In this document: one piece after another, positions 31,208-38,581 of the stretch
Numbering within the stretch: position 1 is the stretch's first letter
Layout: each line of letters starts with the position of its first letter
DNA from: Actinomadura chibensis NBRC 106107
GTDB lineage: Bacteria > Actinomycetota > Actinomycetes > Streptosporangiales > Streptosporangiaceae
Assembly (NCBI RefSeq): GCF_001552135.1
Contig: NZ_BCQP01000088.1
Location: 1 to 38,581, forward strand
Reading direction: 5' to 3'
Length of the DNA: 38,581 nt
Made by a program: the position numbers and the translations under genes
Notes under the pieces: generated by a model
What the model was told of the DNA's origin: nothing
The model's database searches: none
The model's input: the letters and a program-made list of their open reading frames with translations, nothing else

Positions 31208-33106
31208 TCACTCGTCCTCTTCGTCGGGCAGCAGTTCGGCCAGGGACAGCAGGGAGAACCAGCGCCGCTCGTCGAAGCCGCGGAACATGACGTCCTCGAC
31301 CGGCGGGAGGAACTCCTCCGACAGGACCATGTCGGGCTGCGAGCGTTGCAGCAGGCGTTGCAGGCACAGCACGAGCCACTGCCCGTCGGCGAACGGGCCG
31401 CCGAACTCGTGCCGGTTGTGCAGCCAGGTCAGGACGCACGACATCATCGCGTGCAGCTCGCAGTACCGCTTGGCGCGGGCCAGCGCCGCCACCGAGGTCG
31501 TGTCGCCCTCGTCGGCGCGGATGCCCTCCTCCAGCCGGGCGCGCAGGCCGCCGACCGTGGACATCAGGTCCTTCAGCTCGGCCGCGACGCCGGGCGCGGC
31601 GTGCGCGTTCGCCGCCGCCAGCAGCTCCTCGGAGATCTCCTCGAAGCGCTGGCCGATCTCGTCGCGGCCCTCGTTGGTGAGCTGGAGCAGGCGGCCGTCC
31701 GGCGCCCACGCGGGCGGGGTCCGCGTCCAGCGGAACAGGTCGGTGAGCAGCGCCTCCTCCTTGCCCGTCTCCTCCGGCGGACGGACGAGGAACGGCAACT
31801 GCGCCGCGACGTTGGCGAGGTTCACGTGCGTGGTGCCCTCGAAGATGCTCGCGATCGCGTGGTCGCGCTGCAGCTTCTGGAACACCCCGTGCGCGACGCC
31901 CTCGCGCAGGTAGCCGCGCGCGGCGAGGACCGTCCCGATGCTGGCGACGACCTCCTCCCCCATCACCGGGACGAAGTACTTCACGATCGACGACCACAGG
32001 CTCAGCCGCCCCGGCGCGACGGTCAGCGCCCGCGCCACCGGGAGCGTCGTGCACTCGGCGATCAGCAGGTCCAGGTGCGCCTTCACCAGGTGGTCGCGGA
32101 TGACCGGGATCTGGTAGATGTCCGCCCCGTACAGGGTGCGGGACCGCGCGTACTCCATCCCGATGCGGACGACCGCGTCCATCGTCCCGACCGACAGCGC
32201 CGCGATCGCCGTCCGGGTGATCTGCAACGTCTTGAGCGTCTGGACGAGCCCCGACCCGCGCCGCCCGATCACCCGGTCGGCCGGGACGCGCGCCCCGACG
32301 AACACCACGCCGCTCAGGTCGTGGCCGCGCAGCCCGACCGTCCGCACCGGCGGCAGCGTCGACCAGACCTTCGGGTCCAGCTCGCGCTTGTCGACCAGGA
32401 TGAGCGAGAAGTCGCGGGCGCCGGTGCGGGCGTAGGTGGTGACGAAACGGCCCCGGGTGGCGTTGCCGACCGGCCACTTCGTCCCGGTCAGCACCAGCTC
32501 GTCGCCGTCGAACTCCGCCTCCGACTCCGAGGCCATCACGTCGCTGCCGTGGTCGGCCTCCGAGACGCCGAAGCAGGCCAGGTCGCCGACGAGGACGCCG
32601 TCGGCGACCGTCCGGCGCTGCCGCTCGTCGCCCCACAGCCACACCGGGTTCACCGCGAGCAGCCCCGACCCGTACATCACGGCGACGGTGACGCTGCGCC
32701 GCGAGATGCCCCGGGTGACGAGGAACAGCTCCTCCAGGGTGGACAGCCGTCCGCCGAGCACGCTCGGCACCAGGTACTTCGGGAAGCCCCAGGCGCGGAC
32801 GGCGTCCACGGCGCCCGGCGGGATCTCGTCGCGCTCCTCCGCCTCCACGATCGCCTTGTAGGAGAACGGGCCGGCCGCCTCGTCCATCGGGTCGCCGAGG
32901 TAGCCGTCCAGGTCGGCGGCGATCCGGTGCGCCGGGGACAGCCTCGCCCGCCCGGGCGGGGACGCGCGCCGCGGCGCGTCCGGCGGGTCGGCGGACGGCG
33001 CGGCGGGACCGGCCGGGTCCGCCCGGTCGGCGGCGCGCACGGGGTCCGGGGGGTTCCCGGGACGCGCGGGGTGCTGTGCGGGGTGTGCGGGGACCTTGCT
33101 GTCCAT
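31208..33106 (-). CDS. Acyl-CoA/acyl-ACP dehydrogenase, enlarged
   Basis: 632 aa from the ATG at 33106. The first 60 residues are a Pro/Ala/Asp-rich tail without predicted structure. The core is ACAD: VAVMYGSGLLAVNPVWLWGD, CFGVSEADHGSDVMAS (FAD loop), LTGTKWPVGNATRGRFVTTY, RVIGRRGSGLVQTLKTLQIT, and FEGTTHVNLANVA near the catalytic-base region. About 190 extra residues follow the usual end (TDLFRWTRTPPAW to the C terminus), making it much longer than the common roughly 380 aa. Placed between FAAL and a carrier protein, it probably introduces an alpha,beta or remote double bond into the tethered acyl chain. The acidic end LLPDEEDE is notable. Confidence 0.88.
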   Translation of the reverse strand: MDSKVPAHPAQHPARPGNPPDPVRAADRADPAGPAAPSADPPDAPRRASPPGRARLSPAHRIAADLDGYLGDPMDEAAGPFSYKAIVEAEERDEIPPGAVDAVRAWGFPKYLVPSVLGGRLSTLEELFLVTRGISRRSVTVAVMYGSGLLAVNPVWLWGDERQRRTVADGVLVGDLACFGVSEADHGSDVMASESEAEFDGDELVLTGTKWPVGNATRGRFVTTYARTGARDFSLILVDKRELDPKVWSTLPPVRTVGLRGHDLSGVVFVGARVPADRVIGRRGSGLVQTLKTLQITRTAIAALSVGTMDAVVRIGMEYARSRTLYGADIYQIPVIRDHLVKAHLDLLIAECTTLPVARALTVAPGRLSLWSSIVKYFVPVMGEEVVASIGTVLAARGYLREGVAHGVFQKLQRDHAIASIFEGTTHVNLANVAAQLPFLVRPPEETGKEEALLTDLFRWTRTPPAWAPDGRLLQLTNEGRDEIGQRFEEISEELLAAANAHAAPGVAAELKDLMSTVGGLRARLEEGIRADEGDTTSVAALARAKRYCELHAMMSCVLTWLHNRHEFGGPFADGQWLVLCLQRLLQRSQPDMVLSEEFLPPVEDVMFRGFDERRWFSLLSLAELLPDEEDE

Positions 33107-33140
33107 CGTTTCTTCGACTCCCTTTGGCTGCGCCGGCTCC

Positions 33141-33632
33141 CTACGGCTGTGCCTGCTCCGTTGCGGGCAGGCCGGACGTGCCCCCTGTCTCCCCCTGTCC
33201 CCCCGCCCCGTTCGCCTCCGTGCCCGCCTCGGTGCCCGCCTCGGTGCCCGCCTCCTCCATGCGCCGCCCGACCACGCGGGCGAGCGTCATCGCGGCGGGC
33301 AGCGGGCGGACCATCACCGTCAGCCCGGTGACCAGGCCGTCCTCGCCGAACCTCAGCAGGTCGAGGCCCTGCACGGCCTTGCCCGCCACCCGCGCGGAGA
33401 ACACCAGCGCCTGCGCCGGACCGTCCGGCGGGCGGCTGACCAGCTCGTCGGTGTAGCGGAACTCCTCGAACACCTCCAGCAGGACGCCCAGCAGCGCCAT
33501 CACCGAGTCGCGCCCGAGATAGGGCTTCACCATCACCGGGCTGAGGAACTCGATCCCGGGGTCGAGCGCGCCCGCGATCGCGGCGAGGTCCTTCGCCTCC
33601 ACCGCCGTCCGGAACGTTCCGGAGACCGTCAC
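33141..33632 (-). CDS. SnoaL/NTF2-like protein with repeat tail
   Basis: 163 aa from a GTG at 33632, with AGGGAG upstream. Residues 1-118 have the SnoaL/NTF2 cone fold pattern: TFRTAVEAKDLAAIAGALDP, GIEFLSPVMVKPYLGRDSVM, FEEFRYTDELVSRPP, GLDLLRFGEDGLVTGLTVM, VRPLPAAMTLARVVGRRM. The C-terminal 40 residues are low-complexity and include three EAGT units from a 12-bp tandem repeat. SnoaL-like proteins are small cyclases, isomerases or binding proteins; which one cannot be told. Its place in the FAAL operon suggests a tailoring or binding role. Confidence 0.8.
   Translation of the reverse strand: MTVSGTFRTAVEAKDLAAIAGALDPGIEFLSPVMVKPYLGRDSVMALLGVLLEVFEEFRYTDELVSRPPDGPAQALVFSARVAGKAVQGLDLLRFGEDGLVTGLTVMVRPLPAAMTLARVVGRRMEEAGTEAGTEAGTEANGAGGQGETGGTSGLPATEQAQP
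33221..33256. repeat. 12-bp tandem repeat in the SnoaL-like gene
   Basis: The unit TGCCCGCCTCGG occurs at 33221-33232 and 33233-33244, and in a third copy from 33245 that degenerates after ten bases. In protein it encodes EAGT repeats at the C-terminal tail. A whole number of codons is kept, so copy changes would not break the frame. Confidence 0.85.
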
Positions 33633-33666
33633 CTGTGCTGCTCCCTTCGATCGCCTGGCGGACGGG

Positions 33667-34434
33667 TCACCGCGCGGCCCCGGCGGGGACGGCGGCGCGG
33701 GCGAGGCCCTCGGCCCAGGCCCGGTAACCGGCGGGGGACGGGTGGAAGCCGTCGGCGGCGAACAGCGCGCGGTCGCGCGCCATCGCCTCGTCCATGGGAG
33801 CGTGGACGGCGCCCGCGGCGCGGGCGGTGTCGCGCATGATCCGGTCCATCGCCCGCGCCCGCGCGCCGAGCACGAGCCGCAGCGGCTGCGGGACGGCGGG
33901 GAACCGGTGCACGGGCGGCATGCCCGCGACGACGAGCGTCGCGCCCGCGTACCGGCCGCGCAGCACGCCGAGCAGGTCGGCGAGGTCGGCCGCCCAGCGG
34001 CGCAGCGGGCGCCGTCTGATCAGGTCGTTGATCCCGACCGCGAGCACCACGAGGTCGGTCCGGTCGTCGCCGGGCGGCGGGACGAGCCCGGTCGCGACCC
34101 GGCGGGCCGTCGCGCCGCTCTCGCCGGACACCGACCACGCGACGCCGCGGCGCAGCCGGTCGCGCAGGGCCTCGGCGAGGAAGCCGGGCAGCGCCTCCGC
34201 GTGCCGGGACGCGCCGACGCCCACGGCCGTGGACTCGCCGATCACGACGACGCGGTACGCGGGCCCCTGCCCGCCCGTCCCGGCGGCCCGCGCGAAGCCG
34301 TGCTCGTCCCCCGCCGCGGGGTCGAGGCGGGGGGTGCGGCGCGCCGTCCGCCATGCCTGGACGAGCAGTACCGGCGCGAGCGGTATGAGCGTCAGCGGCT
34401 GGGAAACACGGGCGAAGGTGGATTGTCCGTTCAT
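33667..34434 (-). CDS. SGNH/GDSL-family hydrolase 1 (membrane-anchored)
   Basis: 255 aa from the ATG at 34434. A hydrophobic segment near the N terminus (LTLIPLAPVLLVQAW) suggests membrane anchoring or an uncleaved signal. SGNH blocks: VVVIGESTAVGVGASRHAEA (block I, with GES in place of GDS), SGESGATARRVATGL (block II Gly), VLAVGINDLIRRRP (block III Asn), ADGFHPSPAGYRAWAE (block V Asp-x-x-His). The nucleophile Ser and the Asp/His pair are present, so it should be an active esterase or acyl hydrolase. It lies 34 nt from the SnoaL-like gene and 30 nt from a second SGNH gene. Confidence 0.87.
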   Translation of the reverse strand: MNGQSTFARVSQPLTLIPLAPVLLVQAWRTARRTPRLDPAAGDEHGFARAAGTGGQGPAYRVVVIGESTAVGVGASRHAEALPGFLAEALRDRLRRGVAWSVSGESGATARRVATGLVPPPGDDRTDLVVLAVGINDLIRRRPLRRWAADLADLLGVLRGRYAGATLVVAGMPPVHRFPAVPQPLRLVLGARARAMDRIMRDTARAAGAVHAPMDEAMARDRALFAADGFHPSPAGYRAWAEGLARAAVPAGAAR

Positions 34435-34464
34435 CTCTGTCCCAGTCTTGGAATGGCCCCGAGC

Positions 34465-35100
34465 TCAGATCGCCCGCTCACCGAGCAGGCTGCGCGCGAT
34501 GTCCGCGATCACCTCCGCGACATAGGCGTGGCCCCTCGGGTTCAGGTGGATTCCATCGGCGCTCCACAGCGCGGGGTCGGCGACCTTCGCCACCGACTCG
34601 CGCGCCGGGAACGGCATTCCGAAGTCGGCGCCGGCCCGGGCCAGCTCCGCGTTGAAGTCGTGAATGCGCTGGACCGTCCGCGTCTTGCGGAACTGCGACA
34701 TGGGGGCGAGGTCGAGCAGCGGCGGCCGGGGCACCGGGATCGCGAGCGCGACCGCGCCGCGCCCGACGGCCCAGCCGAACAGCTCGTCCAGGCAGGCGGC
34801 GGCGACCGCGGGATCGTAGCCGCGCAGCGCGTCGTTCATGCCGCAGCCGAGCACGACGAGGCGCGGGCTCAGCTCCCGGACGGCCGGGAGCTGGTCGCGC
34901 ACCACGTCGTCGACCTTCGCCCCCGGGTCGGACGCGTTGAGCAGCTCGTCACCGGGAACGCCCAGGTGGCGGGCCAGCCGCCCGGCCCAGCCGAGCCAGC
35001 CGCCCGCCGGGTCCGGGTCGTCCTGGCCCTCGGCCACGCTGTCGCCGAGCACCACCATGAAGGTCCGGGCGGGCCCGGCGAGCGGTGGACCGCCCATCAC
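34465..35100 (-). CDS. SGNH/GDSL-family hydrolase 2
   Basis: 211 aa from a GTG at 35100 that forms GTGA with the carrier-protein stop; an ATG one codon in is an alternative. SGNH blocks are canonical: FMVVLGDSVAEGQ (I), NASDPGAKVDDVVRD (II), LVVLGCGMNDALRG (III), WSADGIHLNPRGHAYVAEVI (V). No signal peptide is seen, so it is probably cytoplasmic. Direct coupling to the acyl carrier protein suggests it acts on the tethered acyl group, as a thioesterase or acyltransferase-like release enzyme. That is inference from context. Confidence 0.88.
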   Translation of the reverse strand: MMGGPPLAGPARTFMVVLGDSVAEGQDDPDPAGGWLGWAGRLARHLGVPGDELLNASDPGAKVDDVVRDQLPAVRELSPRLVVLGCGMNDALRGYDPAVAAACLDELFGWAVGRGAVALAIPVPRPPLLDLAPMSQFRKTRTVQRIHDFNAELARAGADFGMPFPARESVAKVADPALWSADGIHLNPRGHAYVAEVIADIARSLLGERAI

Positions 35101-35354
35101 CCGACGAGTTCGAGCAGGTAGTCGGTGAGGGCGGTGACCGTCTCCCGGCGCCTGGCCTCGGCCACGTCGACCTCGACCTGGAGGTGGTCCTCGATGTCGC
35201 TGATGATGCTGATCGCGTACACCGAGTCGACGCCGTACCGGGCGAGCTCGACCGTCGGGTCGATGTTTTCCGCCGGCCTGTCGAGGTAGAAGGCGATCCT
35301 GTCAAGAAGCCACGATTGCAACTCATCGTGGGAAATTGTTTCCGCTCCGGTCAC
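35097..35354 (-). CDS. Acyl carrier protein
   Basis: 85 aa from a GTG at 35354, with AAGGAGG six bases upstream, the strongest ribosome site of the operon. The phosphopantetheine site is RYGVDSVYAISIISDIEDHL, with Ser 44 in the DSV motif; helices flank it (ELQSWLLDRIAFYLDRP and EARRRETVTALTDYLLELVG). It is the first gene of the operon and the expected acceptor for the FAAL. DSV rather than the housekeeping DSL fits a dedicated secondary-metabolism carrier. Confidence 0.92.
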   Translation of the reverse strand: MTGAETISHDELQSWLLDRIAFYLDRPAENIDPTVELARYGVDSVYAISIISDIEDHLQVEVDVAEARRRETVTALTDYLLELVG

Positions 35355-35806
35355 CGCACTCCTCCTTATGCCAGAGGATCATCTCAACAATCGCGATTGC
35401 CATCGGAAGACGAGCACACCGCAACATACCGGCAAATGCATGATGTGTCTCAGTTCCGGATGTGAACGATCGGACACAACCATGTCTCCGTTACGTAAAT
35501 TAAGTCAGCACACCGGTAAATCGGCGCACGACTACCGAGCGGTAACCCCTTCCGTTAAGGGACCCACCACACGCGCCGGACGCACCCTCGCGTCCCCCGC
35601 GCCCCATCGATCCGTCCCACCCCGCGGACCGCACGACGGCGCGCGACCTGCGCCGTTCCCCGTCCGTAGCGATCCAGAGCGGGACGGGCCCGGCACGACA
35701 TTGCGGCACGTTCCATGAGAATTTCGGACAACCGCCCAGCGGATACCAAACGGTCAAGTCAGGAGATGCTTACGTCTGGGGGAGAATCCCCTGGCGAGGA
35801 CGGCGA
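35355..35806. other. AT-richer leader region of the carrier-protein operon
   Basis: No convincing gene in about 450 nt; open frames here lack family features. Bases about 35360-35540 are much richer in A+T than the rest of the window, as expected for the promoter of the minus-strand operon. Two direct repeats, ACCGGCAAAT (35428-35437) and ACCGGTAAAT (35512-35521), each preceded by CACA or CATA, are 84 nt apart and could be regulator sites. I cannot fix -10 and -35 boxes. Confidence 0.5.
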
Positions 35807-35848
35807 AACGGCCCGGACGAGGCGGCCGAGCCGCCCGTCCGGGCCGTT
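35807..35848 (-). terminator. Long hairpin after the serine hydrolase gene
   Basis: AACGGCCCGGACG (35807-35819) pairs with CGTCCGGGCCGTT (35836-35848). After a bulged A the stem continues as GGCGGC with GCCGCC, closing on a 3-nt loop: about 19 bp in all. It lies 20 nt beyond the stop of the minus-strand gene at 35868. Confidence 0.85.
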
Positions 35849-35867
35849 GATCAGCGGCGTCGCCGGG

Positions 35868-37049
35868 CTACCCGGCGCCGCAGACCGCGCGGTCGACCAG
35901 CCGCAGCGACGCCCTGTCCTGGTCGTCCTGGGCCGGGTCGCCGGGCCGGTAGGTGGACACGGCGGCGCTCGCGGCGCGCCGCCCGTCCGCGCTCACTCCG
36001 GACTCGGAGATGACGCCGAAGAAGGTGCCGCCGTGGAACCAGACCCCGCCCGCGCAGCCCCGGACGGGCCGCCAGGCGAGGCCGAGCCCGTACCGGACGC
36101 CGTCCGCGAGGATCCAGTCGTCCGCCGGGACGGTCTCCTTCATCTGCGCGAGCTGCGCCGGGGCGAGCAGCCGCCCGCCCAGCAGGGCGCGCAGGAACGT
36201 CGCGTGGTCGCGCGGGGTGCTGATGATCGCGCCGTCCGCGCCGCCGCTCACGCTGATCGACGTGTCGGTCAGTTCCTCGCGTCCGGGGAACCGCGTGTAC
36301 GCGGTCGCGCTCGGCTGCGGGACGTACGCCGAGGTGCCCGGCGTGATCGTGTGCCGCAGCCCGAGCGGCTCGATGACCCGGTCGTGGACCTCCTGCTCCC
36401 AGGGATGGCCGGTGACCTTCTCGATGATCAGTCCGGCCAGCACATAATTGGTGTTGGAGTAGCCCCAATGGGTCTCCTCGGCCGGGTTGGACATGTCCGG
36501 AACCCACAGCGGCGGCTCGGTCATCGCCGCCGCCACCTTCGCCTCCGGAGTGGACACCCGGAAACGGTTCTCCCGGTACTTCTCCGGGGTGAAGTCGCCG
36601 CCGTCGCCGAGTTGGACCGCCACATAATCGTTCAGCCCGCTGGTGTGCCGGAGAAGATTTTTGACGGTGATTCTCCGGCCGTCGTTCCCTTTCCCCCGGA
36701 CCACCCCCGGCAGCCATTTTTCGACGGTGTCGGTCAGCCGGAGCTTTCCTTCGCCCACGAGTTGGAGCGCGACCACCGAGGTGTACGTCTTGGTGTCGCT
36801 GCCGACATGGAAATAGGAATTCCAGGGAACGGGCCGCCCCGTCCGCAGGTCGGCGACACCGGCGCGGGCGGCCTCCGCGCCGGAGGCCGTCAGCACTTCG
36901 GCGAGCACCCCCGTCGCGCCGGTCGCCCGGATCGCGTCGACGTCGCCCTGGAGGCCGCCGCGGCCCGGCTGGGCCGCGGCGGCGGCGGACGGCAGCAGCC
37001 CCGCCAGCAGGGCGCCCGCGGTGAGCGCGGCGACGGCGCGCCTGCTCAT
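35868..37049 (-). CDS. Beta-lactamase-fold serine hydrolase (DD-peptidase/class C type), secreted
   Basis: 393 aa from the ATG at 37049, in ATGA overlap with the upstream hydrolase gene. There is an N-terminal signal peptide (RRAVAALTAGALLAGLLPSA). Catalytic motifs: SxxK as HVGSDTKTYTS (Ser 84, Lys 87), YxN as GYSNTNYVLAGLIIEKVTG, and HxG as WFHGGTFFGV in place of KTG. Also seen are LLRHTSGLNDY and FLRALLGGRLL. Family members include D-alanyl-D-alanine carboxypeptidases, esterases and beta-lactamase-related hydrolases, so the substrate is open. It is exported, with two Cys late in the chain that may pair. Confidence 0.92.
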   Translation of the reverse strand: MSRRAVAALTAGALLAGLLPSAAAAAQPGRGGLQGDVDAIRATGATGVLAEVLTASGAEAARAGVADLRTGRPVPWNSYFHVGSDTKTYTSVVALQLVGEGKLRLTDTVEKWLPGVVRGKGNDGRRITVKNLLRHTSGLNDYVAVQLGDGGDFTPEKYRENRFRVSTPEAKVAAAMTEPPLWVPDMSNPAEETHWGYSNTNYVLAGLIIEKVTGHPWEQEVHDRVIEPLGLRHTITPGTSAYVPQPSATAYTRFPGREELTDTSISVSGGADGAIISTPRDHATFLRALLGGRLLAPAQLAQMKETVPADDWILADGVRYGLGLAWRPVRGCAGGVWFHGGTFFGVISESGVSADGRRAASAAVSTYRPGDPAQDDQDRASLRLVDRAVCGAG

Positions 37050-38581
37050 CGGGTCGCCCCCGGCTTCGGGCAGTCGATGTCGGCGGCGGGCAGGACGCCG
37101 GTGCGCAGGTAGGCGTTGACGGCGTCGTCCGCGCAGGGCACGGGCGTCAGCCCGTCGACGCCGCGCGCGTACACGCCGTGCGAGCGGATGTCGGCGGAGA
37201 TCAGCCGCGAGCCTTCGAGCCTCCGGTGCAGGGAGACGGCGCCCGGATAGGGGACGTTGTTGTCCCGCCTGGCCTGCAAGATCAGCACCGGGACCCTGTT
37301 TCCGATCGCGGTGCCCGCCTCACGCGGCGCGGTCTTCCAGAACGGGCAGGGGAAAATGGCGTTGGCCGTCGCCGCGAACACCGGCTGCGTGTGCCGGGCC
37401 TGTTGGATGCTCCGCCAATACTGCTCGGGATCGGACGGCCATCCCCCGGCGGGCCAGCCGCCGTCCCCGCAGAAGAACGCGTTTCCGCTGTTGAAGGCGT
37501 TGTCCATCGCCGGGTCCGGCTTGTTGAACAGTTCGAGCCACATCTTCAGCTCGGGAATGGGCTGGACCTGCCGTCCCTCGGCCGCGTCGACGAAATTGCG
37601 CATGGCCCTCGCGAGAAGCTCGTTGTGCTCCTCGTTGTTGACGAACTGGCGCGTGAGCAGGCCCAGCACGTTCGCGTCCACGTAATAGTCGCCGAGCCGG
37701 ATCGGGCCCTTGTCCACGCGGGCGGACAGCCGCTCCACGGTCGTCCTGACCCCGCGGGGCGTCGTGCCGAGGCGGTACCGCGCGGCGCGCTCGGACGTCC
37801 AGGCGGCCCACTCGTCCAGGGCGCGCTCCTGCGCCGGTCCCCCGGCCTGGAAGTTCTCGTACTGCGTCTTCGTCGGGTCGGTGACGCTGTCGATCACGAT
37901 CCGGTCGGAGCGGTCCGGGAACATCTGCGTGAAGACCGCGCCCAGGTCCGCGCCGTAGGAGGTGCCGAAGTACGACAGCCTGCGTTCACCGAGGACGGCC
38001 CGGATCAGGTCCATGTCGCGGGCGACGTTGCGGCTGGACGCGTGCGGCAGCAGCGCGGCGTTGTCCCCGTGCTCGTAGCAGCGCTGCGCCGTCTCCCGCG
38101 CGCTCCGGACGGACGCCTCGAACGCCTCCCGCCGCGAGTGCGTCGCCTGCGCCTTCGGGGAGAGGCCGCAGTAGATCGGAGTGCTGCGCCCGACGAAGCG
38201 CGGGTCGAAGCCGATCAGGTCGTAGCGGTCGGCCGCGTCCTTCATCGCGGGCCGCAGGGAGGCCGCGTACTCGAGGCCGGGCCCGCCGGGCCCGCCCGGG
38301 TTGGCCAGCAGGACGCCGCGCCGGTGCGCCCGGTCCTTCGCCCTGATCCTGGAGACCGCGAGCTTGATCGTGGCGCCGTCCGGGGCGGCGTAGTCGAGCG
38401 GGACGGAGACCTCCGCGCACTGCGCGCCCGCCTCCCTCAGGTCGGCGGCGTCCTCCGGGCAGGCGCCCCAGGCGACGCGCTGGCCGGTGAACCGCGCGAG
38501 GCCGCCGCCGGACCCGGGCGCTCCGGCCGGCGCGGCCGCTGCCGTGCCCGCCCAGACGCCGGTCCAGCCGACGGCCCCGGC
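37046..38581 (-). CDS. Secreted alpha/beta hydrolase, tripeptidyl aminopeptidase type (5' end missing)
   Basis: The frame runs from 37046 to the right edge without a start, so at least 511 codons are present and the N terminus lies outside. The leading part reads GTAAAAPAGAPGSGG, likely just after a signal peptide, then RFTGQRVAWGACPED and CAEVSVPLDYAAPDG, then LLANPGGPGGPGLEYA (oxyanion region). The nucleophile elbow is YFGTSYGADLGAVF; late motifs are VPVLILQARRDNNVPYPGAV (catalytic Asp) and the C-terminal DIRSHGVYARGVDGLTPVPC (His), matching the TAP-like C-terminal domain. These enzymes (SCO/Tap family) remove tripeptides or hydrolyse peptides outside the cell. It is coupled to the serine hydrolase gene. 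Confidence 0.9.
   Translation of the reverse strand, partial: AGAVGWTGVWAGTAAAAPAGAPGSGGGLARFTGQRVAWGACPEDAADLREAGAQCAEVSVPLDYAAPDGATIKLAVSRIRAKDRAHRRGVLLANPGGPGGPGLEYAASLRPAMKDAADRYDLIGFDPRFVGRSTPIYCGLSPKAQATHSRREAFEASVRSARETAQRCYEHGDNAALLPHASSRNVARDMDLIRAVLGERRLSYFGTSYGADLGAVFTQMFPDRSDRIVIDSVTDPTKTQYENFQAGGPAQERALDEWAAWTSERAARYRLGTTPRGVRTTVERLSARVDKGPIRLGDYYVDANVLGLLTRQFVNNEEHNELLARAMRNFVDAAEGRQVQPIPELKMWLELFNKPDPAMDNAFNSGNAFFCGDGGWPAGGWPSDPEQYWRSIQQARHTQPVFAATANAIFPCPFWKTAPREAGTAIGNRVPVLILQARRDNNVPYPGAVSLHRRLEGSRLISADIRSHGVYARGVDGLTPVPCADDAVNAYLRTGVLPAADIDCPKPGATR

Noticed and set aside
35368..35718. A plus-strand open frame in the AT-rich leader of the carrier-protein operon
   Set aside because: No SD, no hydrophobic core or family motif; better explained as promoter DNA with repeats.
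35500..35757. A minus-strand 85-codon frame upstream of the carrier-protein operon
   Set aside because: Composition is Arg/Gly-rich with no recognisable domain, and it lies in a region with a non-coding look.

Overview
The window is very GC-rich, with strong third-position GC bias, abundant GTG starts and many ATGA/GTGA stop-start overlaps. Its families (a conservon with roadblock/DUF742/MglA-like GTPase, WhiJ-type regulators with DUF397 partners, actinobacterial TgmB/TgmC, DUF574 methyltransferase) point to a filamentous actinomycete. Thermomonosporaceae (Actinomadura-like) is my guess from gene style, not a proven assignment. About 41 genes or gene fragments are supported. I saw no tRNA, rRNA, CRISPR array or insertion sequence.

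Left part (1-5100). The 3' end of a phosphoketolase overlaps acetate kinase, followed by a GAF-SpoIIE phosphatase. Convergent to it lies a two-gene unit on the minus strand: an anti-sigma-like ATPase and an unrecognised Trp-rich protein. A WhiJ-type XRE/DUF5753 regulator with three DUF397 paralogues follows, each group closed by a strong hairpin.

RiPP locus (5180-8620). This is a graspetide cluster of the TgmA/TgmB/TgmC (fuscimiditide-like) class: precursor peptide, ATP-grasp maturase, and PIMT-like methyltransferase. It is extended by a translationally coupled 44-aa ORF and an APH-like kinase. The precursor gene appears to carry a one-base frameshift. Restoring it gives a Thr/Asp-rich core ending DQDDTTTDYDSD, with its stop 29 nt before tgmB. 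A short remnant of a second tgmC-like gene lies just after the kinase.

Middle part (8965-23150). Genes here are a DUF574 methyltransferase, a DUF899 protein, an ECF sigma factor with an N-terminal Cys4 finger and C-terminal SnoaL domain, and an SDR lacking its catalytic residues. An Lrp/AsnC regulator is divergent from a giant fused indolepyruvate:ferredoxin oxidoreductase, with a clean palindrome between them. Next are a membrane pseudokinase, a family-3 solute-binding lipoprotein, a COG2345 Cys-rich regulator divergent from two small membrane proteins, and an HxlR regulator divergent from an MFS exporter, both with candidate operators.

Signalling block (23196-29305, minus strand). A conservon (sensor kinase, roadblock, DUF742, GTPase) is preceded by a small actinobacterial/phage-type protein, an anti-sigma-like ATPase and a PadR regulator.

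Lipid-type biosynthetic operon (29432-35354, minus strand). The order is acyl carrier protein, two SGNH hydrolases, SnoaL-like protein, an enlarged acyl-CoA dehydrogenase, and fatty-acyl-AMP ligase. The ligase would load a fatty acid onto the carrier protein, the dehydrogenase would desaturate it, and the hydrolases would release or deacylate product. There is no PKS or NRPS in view. The right end holds a beta-lactamase-fold serine hydrolase coupled to a secreted alpha/beta-hydrolase (tripeptidyl-aminopeptidase type) that runs off the window.
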